Assembly: GCA_012840535.1 (NCBI GenBank)
Contig: DULF01000177.1
Location: forward strand, 1 to 34,046
Origin: Clostridiaceae bacterium
GTDB lineage: Bacteria; Bacillota; Clostridia; Acetivibrionales; DUMB01
Direction of reading: 5' to 3'
DNA: 34,046 nucleotides
Shown here: positions 25,303 to 33,081 of the stretch, piece by piece
Layout of the letters: each line of letters starts with the position of its first letter
How positions within the stretch are numbered: position 1 is the first letter of the stretch
Notes under the pieces: model-generated
Seen by the model: only the letters and a program-made list of their open reading frames with translations
Told to the model about the DNA's origin: nothing
Databases searched by the model: none
Program-made: the position numbers and the translations under genes

Positions 25303-25800
25303 TTGAAAATATGCGTATATCCGGGTAGTTTCGATCCGGTAACAAACGGTCATCTGGATATAATACATAGGGCAGTCAAGATATGCGACAAGCTTATTGT
25401 TGCAGTCGGAAACAATGTGAATAAAAAGCCGACCTTTACAATTGAAGAAAGGGTGGAACTGTTAAGGCGCGCTTTAAAGGATTACCCTGAGATACAAATA
25501 GATAGTTTTTCAGGCTTGTTAATGGATTATGTGAGAGACCAAAATGCAACGACTATTATTAAAGGCCTGAGAGCTGTTTCAGATTTTGAATACGAATTTC
25601 AGATGGCTTTATTAAATAAGAATTTAAACCCGGACGTTGAGACTTTGTTCATGATGACAAATATTAACTATTCTTTTTTAAGTTCAAGCGCTGTCAAGGA
25701 ACTTGCAATGAACGGCGGAAGTATTGACGGGCTTGTGCCTGATTGCATTAAGGACATTGTGTTGAATAAGTTAAAAAATGGAAAAGCGCAGCTAATTTAA
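25303..25800 (+). CDS. coaD: Phosphopantetheine adenylyltransferase
   Basis: The 165-aa enzyme adenylates 4'-phosphopantetheine to dephospho-CoA, the step before CoaE. It has the nucleotidyltransferase motif [16 protein letters not shown] and the C-terminal [14 protein letters not shown], matching the family's ISSTxVR region. TTG 25303 is chosen, with AGGAAGG 9 bases upstream and family N-terminus [10 protein letters not shown]. The track's TTG 25249 adds 18 poorly conserved residues and is possible but less likely. It lies in the rsmD-coaD order seen in Bacillus. Confidence 0.95.
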   Translation: MKICVYPGSFDPVTNGHLDIIHRAVKICDKLIVAVGNNVNKKPTFTIEERVELLRRALKDYPEIQIDSFSGLLMDYVRDQNATTIIKGLRAVSDFEYEFQMALLNKNLNPDVETLFMMTNINYSFLSSSAVKELAMNGGSIDGLVPDCIKDIVLNKLKNGKAQLI

Positions 25801-25830
25801 TTTATTTTGAAGGATGCCGGGGGGAAAAAG

Positions 25831-26268
25831 ATGGAGATACTGGCTATTTTAGAGACAATGGAAGACTTGATAGAAAAAAGCATAACTTTGCCTTTTTCTG
25901 GCAAATGTATTGTTGACAAGGAAGAGATACTTGAGATAATAAAGGAAATGCGATTAAAACTGCCTGACGATATCAAACAGGCAAAATGGGTAAAAGAGGA
26001 AAGGCAAAGAATCCTTCTGGAAGCTCAAAAGGAAGCTAATAACATAATAAAGGATGCTGAGAATAAAATTGCATCCTTGGTCGATGAACATGAGATAACC
26101 AAAAAGGCATACGAACAGGCTAAAGAAATTATTTCCAATGCACAAAAGAACGCCAGGGAAATCAGGTTAGGTACAAAAGAATACGCCACCAGCATCCTGG
26201 ACAAGGTTGAGGAAATACTCAGGGATACGATAGATGTTATTAAACAAAATAAAGAGGAATTAAAATAA
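25831..26268 (+). CDS. Small coiled-coil protein of unknown role (often labelled ATPase/V-type subunit H-like)
   Basis: This 145-aa hydrophilic protein has a predicted long coiled coil (about 45-140), rich in Glu, Lys and Ala with a regular A/E pattern (EAQKEANNIIKDAENKIA). It has no TM helix and no nucleotide-binding motif. Similar clostridial genes next to coaD are annotated as ATPase or DivIVA-like because of coiled-coil similarity; I do not assign a function. ATG 25831 after GGGGGG is preferred over the track start 25807. Its last nine bases overlap the convergent ylbJ end. Confidence 0.8.
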   Translation: MEILAILETMEDLIEKSITLPFSGKCIVDKEEILEIIKEMRLKLPDDIKQAKWVKEERQRILLEAQKEANNIIKDAENKIASLVDEHEITKKAYEQAKEIISNAQKNAREIRLGTKEYATSILDKVEEILRDTIDVIKQNKEELK

Positions 26269-27642
26269 CTTTTTCACGAAATTGGATGTTTTTCGTGCAA
26301 GGGTAAATATAAGCGATACGATTGCCAAAAGTATAAGTAAAAACAAAAATGTTGACAGAATAAGTATTAGATATTTGCAGGACGTAAGGAAAAATTTATA
26401 CCATTTTTGAGAATGGGGAATACTTATGAAGAATTGAAAAAGGGCCGGCTCAGCTTTTAAAAGGTGATGGCCGGCTATTTTTAAGCCAATTATTGTGTAT
26501 AAAGCGGCAAAAACCCCCTGGAGAAACTTTCCCAAAAAGTAAGGCTTTATGCTGATGTCAGTGCCGCTAATGATGCTAAGGACCTGTGAATGCACCGAAA
26601 GCCCTGCCCATCCCATTATCATGCTTGCTGCCGCAAGCTTATGCTCTAACGGTGCGTTTTTCGCAATACTGGCCATATTTGTCCCGGTAGTAATCTCAAA
26701 AAATCCGCTTAAAAGCGCCATGATTATGTCCTTTCCAATGCCGACAGGAGATAAAATTACTGACAAAATAGATGAAAGTAATTGGATTATGCCTGTTTCA
26801 ATTAAAAGGTTTATTATTACAGAAAAGAGTATGATAAATCCCCCAATGGTTAACAAAGTCATAATTGAGTGTTTTATTGCTTCGCCGAAGGCTGTACCCA
26901 AATTTATTTTTGGCCTGCCGGCTAAATAAGAGAACTGTCTGCGCAAGTTCCAGAGAAATTTGGGCTGCCCTGAAGAAATTTTATGTCCTGTTTTGCCGGA
27001 TGTATCTGAACTTTGAAGTAACTTGCGCATGGTTTTGCGTTCTGTATGCTTGTTTTTTCCATAAGACCTGAATAAAATACCGACTGTTATACTTGCGGCA
27101 ATATGGCATGCAAGCAATAGGATACCGGCCTGCGGCATTTTAAACATTCCTACCGAAACCGCGCCTACAATAAAAAGCGGACCGGAATTGTTTGTAAAGG
27201 CAAGCAGCCTTCCGGCTTCTGATTTTGAAAGGAGTTTTTCCTGGCGCATGCTTGCTGTAATTTTTGCTCCTACCGGATAACCGGATGTTATTCCCATTGC
27301 AAAAGCAAAAGACCCGCAGCCTGGCACATTAAAAAGAGGCCGCATGACAGGTTCAAGCAGGGTTCCGACGGCCCTTATAAAGCCTGTGCCGTTGAGAAGC
27401 TCTGAGGCTACAAAGAAAGGGAAAAGTGAAGGAAAGACAATATTAAACCACAAATTCAGCCCCTTTTTGGCTGCTTCTACTGCAGTACCAGAAAATATTA
27501 TAAGGCTTATTATAAATATTGTACAAATAAAGGGGAGTGTCAATCTTTTTATATGCAGGACATGTAACGGCTTTAGCCGGGATTTTAATAAAAAAGGCAC
27601 TGTTATTAAAATTGCTGCAACTAAAACATATGCTATGGCCAT
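26260..27642 (-). CDS. ylbJ: Sporulation integral membrane protein YlbJ
   Basis: The 460-aa protein has about nine or ten hydrophobic helices and two related halves, each with a nucleoside-transporter-like gate motif (IVFPSLFPFFVASELL, later AIKHSIMTLLTIGGFIILF). It matches YlbJ, a mother-cell membrane protein needed for normal spore formation in Bacillus, with conserved GCGSFAFAMGITSGYPVGA and LLAFTNNSGPLFIVGAVS. ATG 27642 is preferred to the track's GTG 27651, because GAGG is 8 bases before it. A possible SigE promoter lies upstream. It lies beside rsmD-coaD as in Bacillus ylbH-ylbI-ylbJ, but in the opposite orientation. Confidence 0.92.
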   Translation of the reverse strand: MAIAYVLVAAILITVPFLLKSRLKPLHVLHIKRLTLPFICTIFIISLIIFSGTAVEAAKKGLNLWFNIVFPSLFPFFVASELLNGTGFIRAVGTLLEPVMRPLFNVPGCGSFAFAMGITSGYPVGAKITASMRQEKLLSKSEAGRLLAFTNNSGPLFIVGAVSVGMFKMPQAGILLLACHIAASITVGILFRSYGKNKHTERKTMRKLLQSSDTSGKTGHKISSGQPKFLWNLRRQFSYLAGRPKINLGTAFGEAIKHSIMTLLTIGGFIILFSVIINLLIETGIIQLLSSILSVILSPVGIGKDIIMALLSGFFEITTGTNMASIAKNAPLEHKLAAASMIMGWAGLSVHSQVLSIISGTDISIKPYFLGKFLQGVFAALYTIIGLKIAGHHLLKAEPALFQFFISIPHSQKWYKFFLTSCKYLILILSTFLFLLILLAIVSLIFTLARKTSNFVKKLF

Positions 27643-27674
27643 GTTATACACCTCGAAATATCCTGTTTGTATGA

Positions 27675-27703
27675 ATTGTATTAGAATAATGCATAAGATA
27701 TGA
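27675..27703 (-). promoter_or_regulatory. Possible SigE promoter for ylbJ
   Basis: On the minus strand TCATATC, 14 bases, AATACAAT, close to the SigE pattern KMATATT-N14-CATACAMT with one mismatch in each box. Bacillus ylbJ belongs to the SigE regulon. Confidence 0.4.
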
Positions 27704-27794
27704 ATGAAAAATAAGCAGTTTAATCATGATATCCGGTCAATACGCAACTGGTCTTCTCTTTGAAAAGTGAAGGATTCCCACCGGACAACTAAAA

Positions 27795-27803
27795 TGATAT
27801 AAT
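27795..27803 (+). promoter_or_regulatory. Extended -10 promoter for the GH2 gene
   Basis: TGATATAAT is a perfect extended -10; the -35 region 17 bases upstream (TTCCCA) is weak. Transcription would start near 27810, about 60 bases before the ATG. Confidence 0.5.
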
Positions 27804-27868
27804 AATGAAAGTATTGTAAAATAGTGTTATATTGCCAAAACCCTACAAAAATTATATTGGAGGTATTT

Positions 27869-30097
27869 ATGCGCAAAAAAATAGAGCTGGATTGGTCGGT
27901 CGGTTTTTGCACCGGTATTGAGGACGTTCCTGAAAAAAGGGTACCTGCTGCAGTACCTGGCGCAGTGCAGCTGGACTGGGCAAGGGTGGAAGGCTGGGAA
28001 GATTACACATACGCAGATAATTACAAACATTATGCCTGGATGGAGGATGTTTACTGGTCTTATGTAACAAAGCTTCAAGTTCCTGAAATTAAAGAGGATG
28101 AATGCCTTTTTTTTGTCTGCATGGGTGTGGATTACAAATTTCAGGTTAAACTGCAGGGGAAAGTTATCCATGAACAGGAAGGAATGTTTACCCCCTTTGA
28201 AATTGATTTAACCGGAAAGGCTGCTCATGAAGATGAACTTGAAATACTGGTTTTTCCGGCTCCAAAGCGCAAAGGCGCCCCTGAAGGAAGAACCGAAGCA
28301 GACCAATGTGTAAAGCCCGCGGTCAGCTATGGATGGGACTGGCACCCAAGACTGGTTCCTCTGGGCATCTGGGATGAGACATACCTTGAAATAAGGCCTG
28401 CTTGTCACATTAAGGACAGCGAGGTATCCTATTGCCTGGATGAGAACCTGGAGAATGCTTTACTTTTTGCAGAGGTCTGGTTAAGCAGTGACAGATACGA
28501 AAAAATCCAATGGGAGTTTTATGACAGGAACGGAAACCTTGTTTTCTGCAGGGAATATTATGACCTGTCCGGGTATGTCCGCATGGAGCAGGCTGTTGAA
28601 AAACCGCAGCTCTGGTGGCCAAATGGGCAGGGAGAACCCGTGCTTTATAAGTCCGTCATTAAGTTAATTGGATTAAACGGCCTTGTGCTGGATAAGAAAG
28701 AATCCAGGGTGGGATTCAGAAGGGTGAAACTGACGATGCATCCGGGAGCATGGGAATACCCTGAAGAATTCCCCAAAACACGCAGTAATCCGCCAATCAC
28801 TTTGGAGATCAACGGAAGACAGATCTTTTGCAAGGGTTCAAACTGGGTTAATCCTGAGATTTTTCCGGGAATTATTACCGATGAAACATACAGGAACCTG
28901 GTGCGCATGGCAAAGGAAGCAAATATGAACCTTTTAAGGTCCTGGGGAGGGGCAATCATAAATAAAGACTCCTTCTTCGAAATCTGTGATGAAGAGGGCA
29001 TTATGGTATGGCAGGAATTTCCTCTGTCATGCAATAATTATATCGGAACACCGGAATACCTTAGAATATTGGATCAGGAATCCAAGTCAATTATAAAGCG
29101 TCTGAGGACTCATCCCAGTGTTGTACTATGGTGCGGCGGCAACGAATTGTTCAATGCCTGGTCGGGAATGACGGATCAATCACTGGCACTGCGCCTTTTA
29201 AACCGCAACTGTTATGACATGGACCCTTCGAGGCCCTTCATTATGACTTCACCTTTGACAGGTATGAAACATGGATATTACAGATTCCGTTATCCGGATG
29301 GCAGGGATGTGTTCCAGGTGATGCCACATACGGTCGCTACTGCATATACTGAATTTGGATGTCCCGGACCGGCAGATGCAGAATACCTGAAGAAGTTTAT
29401 TCCACCGGAGGAACTGTTTCCTCCACGCCCGGGAACTTCATGGGAAGACCATCATGCATTCAATGCATGGCAGTCTCCTGATTGGCTTGGCTTGGACATT
29501 ATTGAACATTATTTCGGCACGTCTGATTCACTGGAGCTGCTGGTAGAAAGAGGACAATGGCTGCAAGCTGAGGGTTATAAATGTATATTTGAAGAAGCCA
29601 GGAGACAGAAGCCGGTTTGTTCCATGGCCCTGAACTGGTGTTATAACGAGCCGTGGCCCACTGCGGCAAATAACAGCATTATCTCATGGAGGACAAAACC
29701 CAAACCGGCCTATTACGCCGTAAAAGCTGCTTTAAGACCTGTACTTGCGAGCGCAAGAATACCCAAGTTTTCCTGGAGGGGAGGAGAGCTTTTTACACCT
29801 GAATTATGGATTCTCAATGATTCACCTGATTGTGTACCGGCCGGAAAAATAAAAGCCTTTTTGCAGATCGGTGAGGAAGAGATTTTTCTTATTGAGTGGA
29901 ATTACCCGATGCTTGAAAGCAATACCAATATGCCAGGTCCAATTGTTCGTTATTGTCTGCCACACAGGGATGTAGACCGAATAAAGTTAGTAGTGAAGGT
30001 TGATGGTTGCCCGGAAATGAATTCTGAGTATACCTTGTTATACAGAGCAACAGAAAGAAAAGAGGATGGAAATCATGTCAGAATGCTGAATTTTTAG
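27869..30097 (+). CDS. GH2 family glycosidase, beta-mannosidase-like
   Basis: The 742-aa protein has the domain order of GH2 beta-mannosidases: jelly-roll sugar-binding domain with AVPGAVQLD and YAWMEDVYWSYV, immunoglobulin-like domain ending WWPNGQGEPVLY, then the TIM barrel with GSNWVNPE and LLRSWGGAI. The likely acid/base is E426 in WCGGNELFNAW and the nucleophile E495 in YTEFGCPGP. No signal peptide is seen, so it is probably cytoplasmic and acts on imported manno-oligosaccharides. It is shorter than the typical 820-860 aa, with a reduced C-terminus. Exo-beta-glucosaminidase is an alternative. The start follows GGAGG. It precedes the pentose operon but has its own terminator. Confidence 0.88.
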   Translation: MRKKIELDWSVGFCTGIEDVPEKRVPAAVPGAVQLDWARVEGWEDYTYADNYKHYAWMEDVYWSYVTKLQVPEIKEDECLFFVCMGVDYKFQVKLQGKVIHEQEGMFTPFEIDLTGKAAHEDELEILVFPAPKRKGAPEGRTEADQCVKPAVSYGWDWHPRLVPLGIWDETYLEIRPACHIKDSEVSYCLDENLENALLFAEVWLSSDRYEKIQWEFYDRNGNLVFCREYYDLSGYVRMEQAVEKPQLWWPNGQGEPVLYKSVIKLIGLNGLVLDKKESRVGFRRVKLTMHPGAWEYPEEFPKTRSNPPITLEINGRQIFCKGSNWVNPEIFPGIITDETYRNLVRMAKEANMNLLRSWGGAIINKDSFFEICDEEGIMVWQEFPLSCNNYIGTPEYLRILDQESKSIIKRLRTHPSVVLWCGGNELFNAWSGMTDQSLALRLLNRNCYDMDPSRPFIMTSPLTGMKHGYYRFRYPDGRDVFQVMPHTVATAYTEFGCPGPADAEYLKKFIPPEELFPPRPGTSWEDHHAFNAWQSPDWLGLDIIEHYFGTSDSLELLVERGQWLQAEGYKCIFEEARRQKPVCSMALNWCYNEPWPTAANNSIISWRTKPKPAYYAVKAALRPVLASARIPKFSWRGGELFTPELWILNDSPDCVPAGKIKAFLQIGEEEIFLIEWNYPMLESNTNMPGPIVRYCLPHRDVDRIKLVVKVDGCPEMNSEYTLLYRATERKEDGNHVRMLNF

Positions 30098-30172
30098 GGA
30101 CATAAAGAATAATTTCTAGAAATAATTCTATTTATGATATTACCTAGATTTTACATATAAAGATTTCTGTAA

Positions 30173-30213
30173 TGCCCAAAAGGTTTAAAAAAGCCATTTT
30201 GGGCATGTTTTTT
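30173..30213 (+). terminator. Intrinsic terminator of the GH2 gene
   Basis: Arms TGCCCAAAA and TTTTGGGCA (9 bp) are followed by TGTTTTTTT. It separates the GH2 gene from the arabinose operon. Confidence 0.88.
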
Positions 30214-30253
30214 TACTTTGTCACAAATTAATCGCATTTTTCAAATCATACTG

Positions 30254-30267
30254 GTTGTACGTACAAC
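30254..30267. promoter_or_regulatory. AraR-like operator 1 overlapping the -35
   Basis: GTTGTACGTACAAC is a perfect 14-bp palindrome matching the core of the Bacillus AraR box (TTGTACGTACAA). It overlaps the -35 box of the isomerase promoter. Confidence 0.88.
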
Positions 30268-30283
30268 ATACTTATGGTAATAT
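30255..30283 (+). promoter_or_regulatory. Promoter of the arabinose operon
   Basis: TTGTAC, 17 bases, TAATAT. The start would be near 30290, inside operator 2. The two operators flank the RNA polymerase core contact region. Confidence 0.7.
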
Positions 30284-30284
30284 A

Positions 30285-30299
30285 TATGTACGTACAAAT
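30285..30299. promoter_or_regulatory. AraR-like operator 2 at the transcription start
   Basis: TGTACGTACA (30287-30296) sits in TATGTACGTACAAAT, whose right half fits the AraR consensus. Its centre is 31 bp from the centre of operator 1, about three helical turns. Confidence 0.85.
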
Positions 30300-30331
30300 T
30301 CGCATATTATACTTTATGAGGGGGTTTTAAA

Positions 30332-31813
30332 ATGATTAACATTCCGGAAGTAAAACTTGGAATTGTTGCTGTAAGCAGAGATTGTTTTCCTATTGAACTC
30401 AGTACAAAAAGGCGTGAAGAAGTTGTAAAAGCTTGCGCAGAGAAAGGTATTGCTATTGAAGAGGTTAAAATTACGGCTGAAAACGAGAAAGATGTTTTAA
30501 AAGCATTGGAAGAGCTTAAAAACGCAAAAGTCAACGCTTTAGTTGTCTACCTTGGAAATTTTGGACCGGAAGGACCTGAAACATTGCTTGCACAAAAGTT
30601 TGAAGGTCCTGTCATGTTTGCTGCAGCGGCTGAAGTATGCGGAGACAACCTTATCGGAGGAAGAGGAGATGCCTTCTGCGGAATGCTCAATGCTTCATAC
30701 AATCTCGGCCTGAGAGGCGTTAAGGCTTACATTCCTGAATACCCGGTTGGAACTCCTGATGAAATAGCCGAAATGATAGCTGACTTTGAAAACATCGCAA
30801 GAGTTATTATTGGACTTTCAAAGCTGAAAATAATAACCTTTGGACCCAGACCGCAAGACTTCTTTGCTTGTAACGCTCCTATCAAGCCGCTTTTCGACCT
30901 GGGAGTTGAAATTATGGAGAACTCAGAGCTGGACCTTTTTGAAGCTTTCAATAACCATGCAAATGATAGCAGAATTTCCGATGTAATAAAAGAAATGGAA
31001 GAAGAACTTGGCGAAGGCAACGCTTACCCCGGAATACTTCCGAAGCTGGCCCAGTTTGAGATTACTCTCAAGGACTGGATGGATAAAAACATTGGAGCGT
31101 CTGAGTTTGTGGTATTTGCAAATAAGTGCTGGCCTGCCTTCCAAACCCAGTTCGGTTTTGTGCCATGCTATGTAAATTCAAGATTTGCAATGAGAGGTAT
31201 ACCCATTGCTTGCGAAACAGATATTTACGGAGCATTAAGCGAATACATTATTACCCTTGCTTCCAATATGCCTGCAGGGTTGCTTGATATAAACAATACA
31301 GTGCCAAAGGATTTATATGAGGAAAATAAGGATAAAGTGGGAGATTATTCATTTACCGATTTGTTCATGGGCTTCCATTGCGGAAATACTTCATCCTGTT
31401 ACCTGAAAAAACCTGAAATGAAGTACCAGTTAATCATGCACAGCTTGCTTGAACCTGATAAGGAACCTAATATTACTAGGGGAACACTTGAAGGAACAAT
31501 AAAACCAGGAGAGATAACATTATTCAGGCTGCAAGGAACTGCTGATTCCAAGCTGAGAAGCTATGTAGCACAAGGAGAAGTATTAGACATTGAACCAAAA
31601 TCATTTGGCGGAATTGGCGTGTTTGCAGTAAAAGAAATGGCCAGATTTTACAGGCATGTGCTGATTGAGAAGAGATTCCCGCACCATGCAGGTGTTGCTT
31701 TCAAGCATATAGGGAAAATATTGTTTGAGGCCATGAAGCTTTTAGGTATCGAGGATATCTCTTTCAATCAGCCAAAAACAATGCTGTACAAGGGAGAGAA
31801 TCCATTTAAATAA
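30332..31813 (+). CDS. L-fucose/L-arabinose isomerase-family protein, predicted arabinose isomerase
   Basis: The 493-aa protein resembles the FucI/AraA-like isomerase fold and is not a classical AraA by its N-terminus or core motifs. Candidate metal ligands are Glu and Asp in ACETDIYGAL and LLDINN and His in FHCGNTSSC and FPHHAGVAF. It should interconvert an aldose and a ketose in the cytoplasm. Control by AraR-like operators and the neighbours araR and araB point to L-arabinose to L-ribulose. This is inference from context; fucose or another aldose is possible. GAGGGGG precedes ATG 30332. Confidence 0.82.
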   Translation: MINIPEVKLGIVAVSRDCFPIELSTKRREEVVKACAEKGIAIEEVKITAENEKDVLKALEELKNAKVNALVVYLGNFGPEGPETLLAQKFEGPVMFAAAAEVCGDNLIGGRGDAFCGMLNASYNLGLRGVKAYIPEYPVGTPDEIAEMIADFENIARVIIGLSKLKIITFGPRPQDFFACNAPIKPLFDLGVEIMENSELDLFEAFNNHANDSRISDVIKEMEEELGEGNAYPGILPKLAQFEITLKDWMDKNIGASEFVVFANKCWPAFQTQFGFVPCYVNSRFAMRGIPIACETDIYGALSEYIITLASNMPAGLLDINNTVPKDLYEENKDKVGDYSFTDLFMGFHCGNTSSCYLKKPEMKYQLIMHSLLEPDKEPNITRGTLEGTIKPGEITLFRLQGTADSKLRSYVAQGEVLDIEPKSFGGIGVFAVKEMARFYRHVLIEKRFPHHAGVAFKHIGKILFEAMKLLGIEDISFNQPKTMLYKGENPFK

Positions 31814-31835
31814 TATCAATAGGTACGGGGTATAA

Positions 31836-32927
31836 ATGTTTAATAATGAAAAACCGAAATACCAAGCGCTAAAAGAATATTTGATTGATACAATTAAATC
31901 CGAAAAGCTAAAACCCGGAGACCAGATTGAAACCGAAATTGAACTTGCGGAGAAATTTGGAGTCAGTAGGCACACCATAAGACAGGCAATAGGGGAATTA
32001 GTTGCTGAAGGCTGGCTTTACCGCGTGCAGGGAAAAGGGACTTTTGTCGACAGAAGGCCTGATATAGCTGCGATAAATTGCAAAACAATCGGCGTTATGA
32101 CTACGTATTTAAATGAATATATTTTCTCTGCAATAATCAGGGGAATAGACAGGATTTTAAGCAGCAAAGGCTATAATATCATACTCAGCTGCACTTATAA
32201 CAGGCATGAAAAAGAAAAAATGTGCATGCATAACATGCTGAATCAGAGAATAGACGGGTTGATTGTCGAGTCTACCAGGAGCGCGCTTCCGAATCCGAAC
32301 CTTCAGCTGTATAAGGAGCTTAGTGCTAGAGGGGTCCCTATTCTGTTTATTCACGGATGCTACAAGGACCTTAATTATTCCTATATAGTTGAGGATGATA
32401 TGCTTGGCGGGTATTTGGCTGCAAAGCACCTTATTGAACTGGGCCATAAGAAAATAGGGGGCATTTTCAAAGTAGACGATATTCAGGGCCACTATAGGTT
32501 TGAAGGTTTTCAGAAAGCTTGCAGCGAATACGGAATAAGCCTGAGTGATTCCAACGTTTTGTGGTTCGATACATTTGACCTGGACTTTAAATTTGAAGCT
32601 TATTCGGGCAATACTATCAAAAATATTGTCCGGAATACTACAGGCATTGTCTGTTATAACGACCAGATAGCTGTAAAGGTATTGGACGCTATTAGAGGAA
32701 TGGGATTATCCGTACCGGAAGATGTTTCAATTGTGAGTTTTGATGATTCGGATTTGGCAACGGCTTCGGAACCGAAACTTACAACCTTGGCGCATCCGAA
32801 AGAGCAGCTTGGTGTAAGGGCGGCAGAATCAATCATACAAATGATAGAAAGAAAAGTAAACTATTTCGGTGAAAAAATTGAGCCGAAGCTTATTGTCCGA
32901 AACAGTACGGCAAAACGTGAAAGTTAG
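31836..32927 (+). CDS. araR: AraR-type transcriptional repressor (GntR HTH plus LacI-like effector domain)
   Basis: The 363-aa protein has an N-terminal GntR winged helix (about 8-75: KPGDQIETEIELAEKFGVSR, then VQGKGTFV) joined to a LacI/PBP1 effector domain (about 80-355; GGYLAAKHLIELGHKKIGGI, SIVSFDDSDLAT). This chimeric layout is characteristic of AraR, which releases DNA on L-arabinose binding. Two AraR-like palindromes lie in the operon promoter, so autoregulation is likely. A weak GGGG site lies 6 bases before the ATG. It sits between the isomerase and araB genes. Confidence 0.93.
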   Translation: MFNNEKPKYQALKEYLIDTIKSEKLKPGDQIETEIELAEKFGVSRHTIRQAIGELVAEGWLYRVQGKGTFVDRRPDIAAINCKTIGVMTTYLNEYIFSAIIRGIDRILSSKGYNIILSCTYNRHEKEKMCMHNMLNQRIDGLIVESTRSALPNPNLQLYKELSARGVPILFIHGCYKDLNYSYIVEDDMLGGYLAAKHLIELGHKKIGGIFKVDDIQGHYRFEGFQKACSEYGISLSDSNVLWFDTFDLDFKFEAYSGNTIKNIVRNTTGIVCYNDQIAVKVLDAIRGMGLSVPEDVSIVSFDDSDLATASEPKLTTLAHPKEQLGVRAAESIIQMIERKVNYFGEKIEPKLIVRNSTAKRES

Positions 32928-32930
32928 AGA

Positions 32931-33047
32931 AAGCTTGGGGAGGAGAAGCGAGGGGACGGCTACTTTGCTTTTCTCGTTGGTGAGACATGGATACGGTTCT
33001 CATGTCTTCAGGATGACTTAGATATGGAGAGCGGTTCCCTTGTCTCC
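32931..33047. repeat. Composite hairpin repeat element (copies C1-C3) in the araR-araB gap
   Basis: Three related decayed units follow in line: GAGAAGC...TTCTC (32943-32975), AGACATG/CATGTCT (32983-33007) and GGAGA/TCTCC (33026-33047). All carry a core close to GGANACGGTTCTC. The first 28 bases match 11041-11068 with four mismatches. It fills most of the 154-base gap between araR and araB. It could attenuate transcription into araB. Confidence 0.75.
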
Positions 33048-33081
33048 AAGGTATATTTGAGCTGATAGGAGGTATTGAAAA

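Noticed and set aside
30112-30123. ATTTCTAGAAAT palindrome after the GH2 gene
   Set aside because: It is a short AT-rich palindrome with no second copy and no promoter next to it; it is likely chance.
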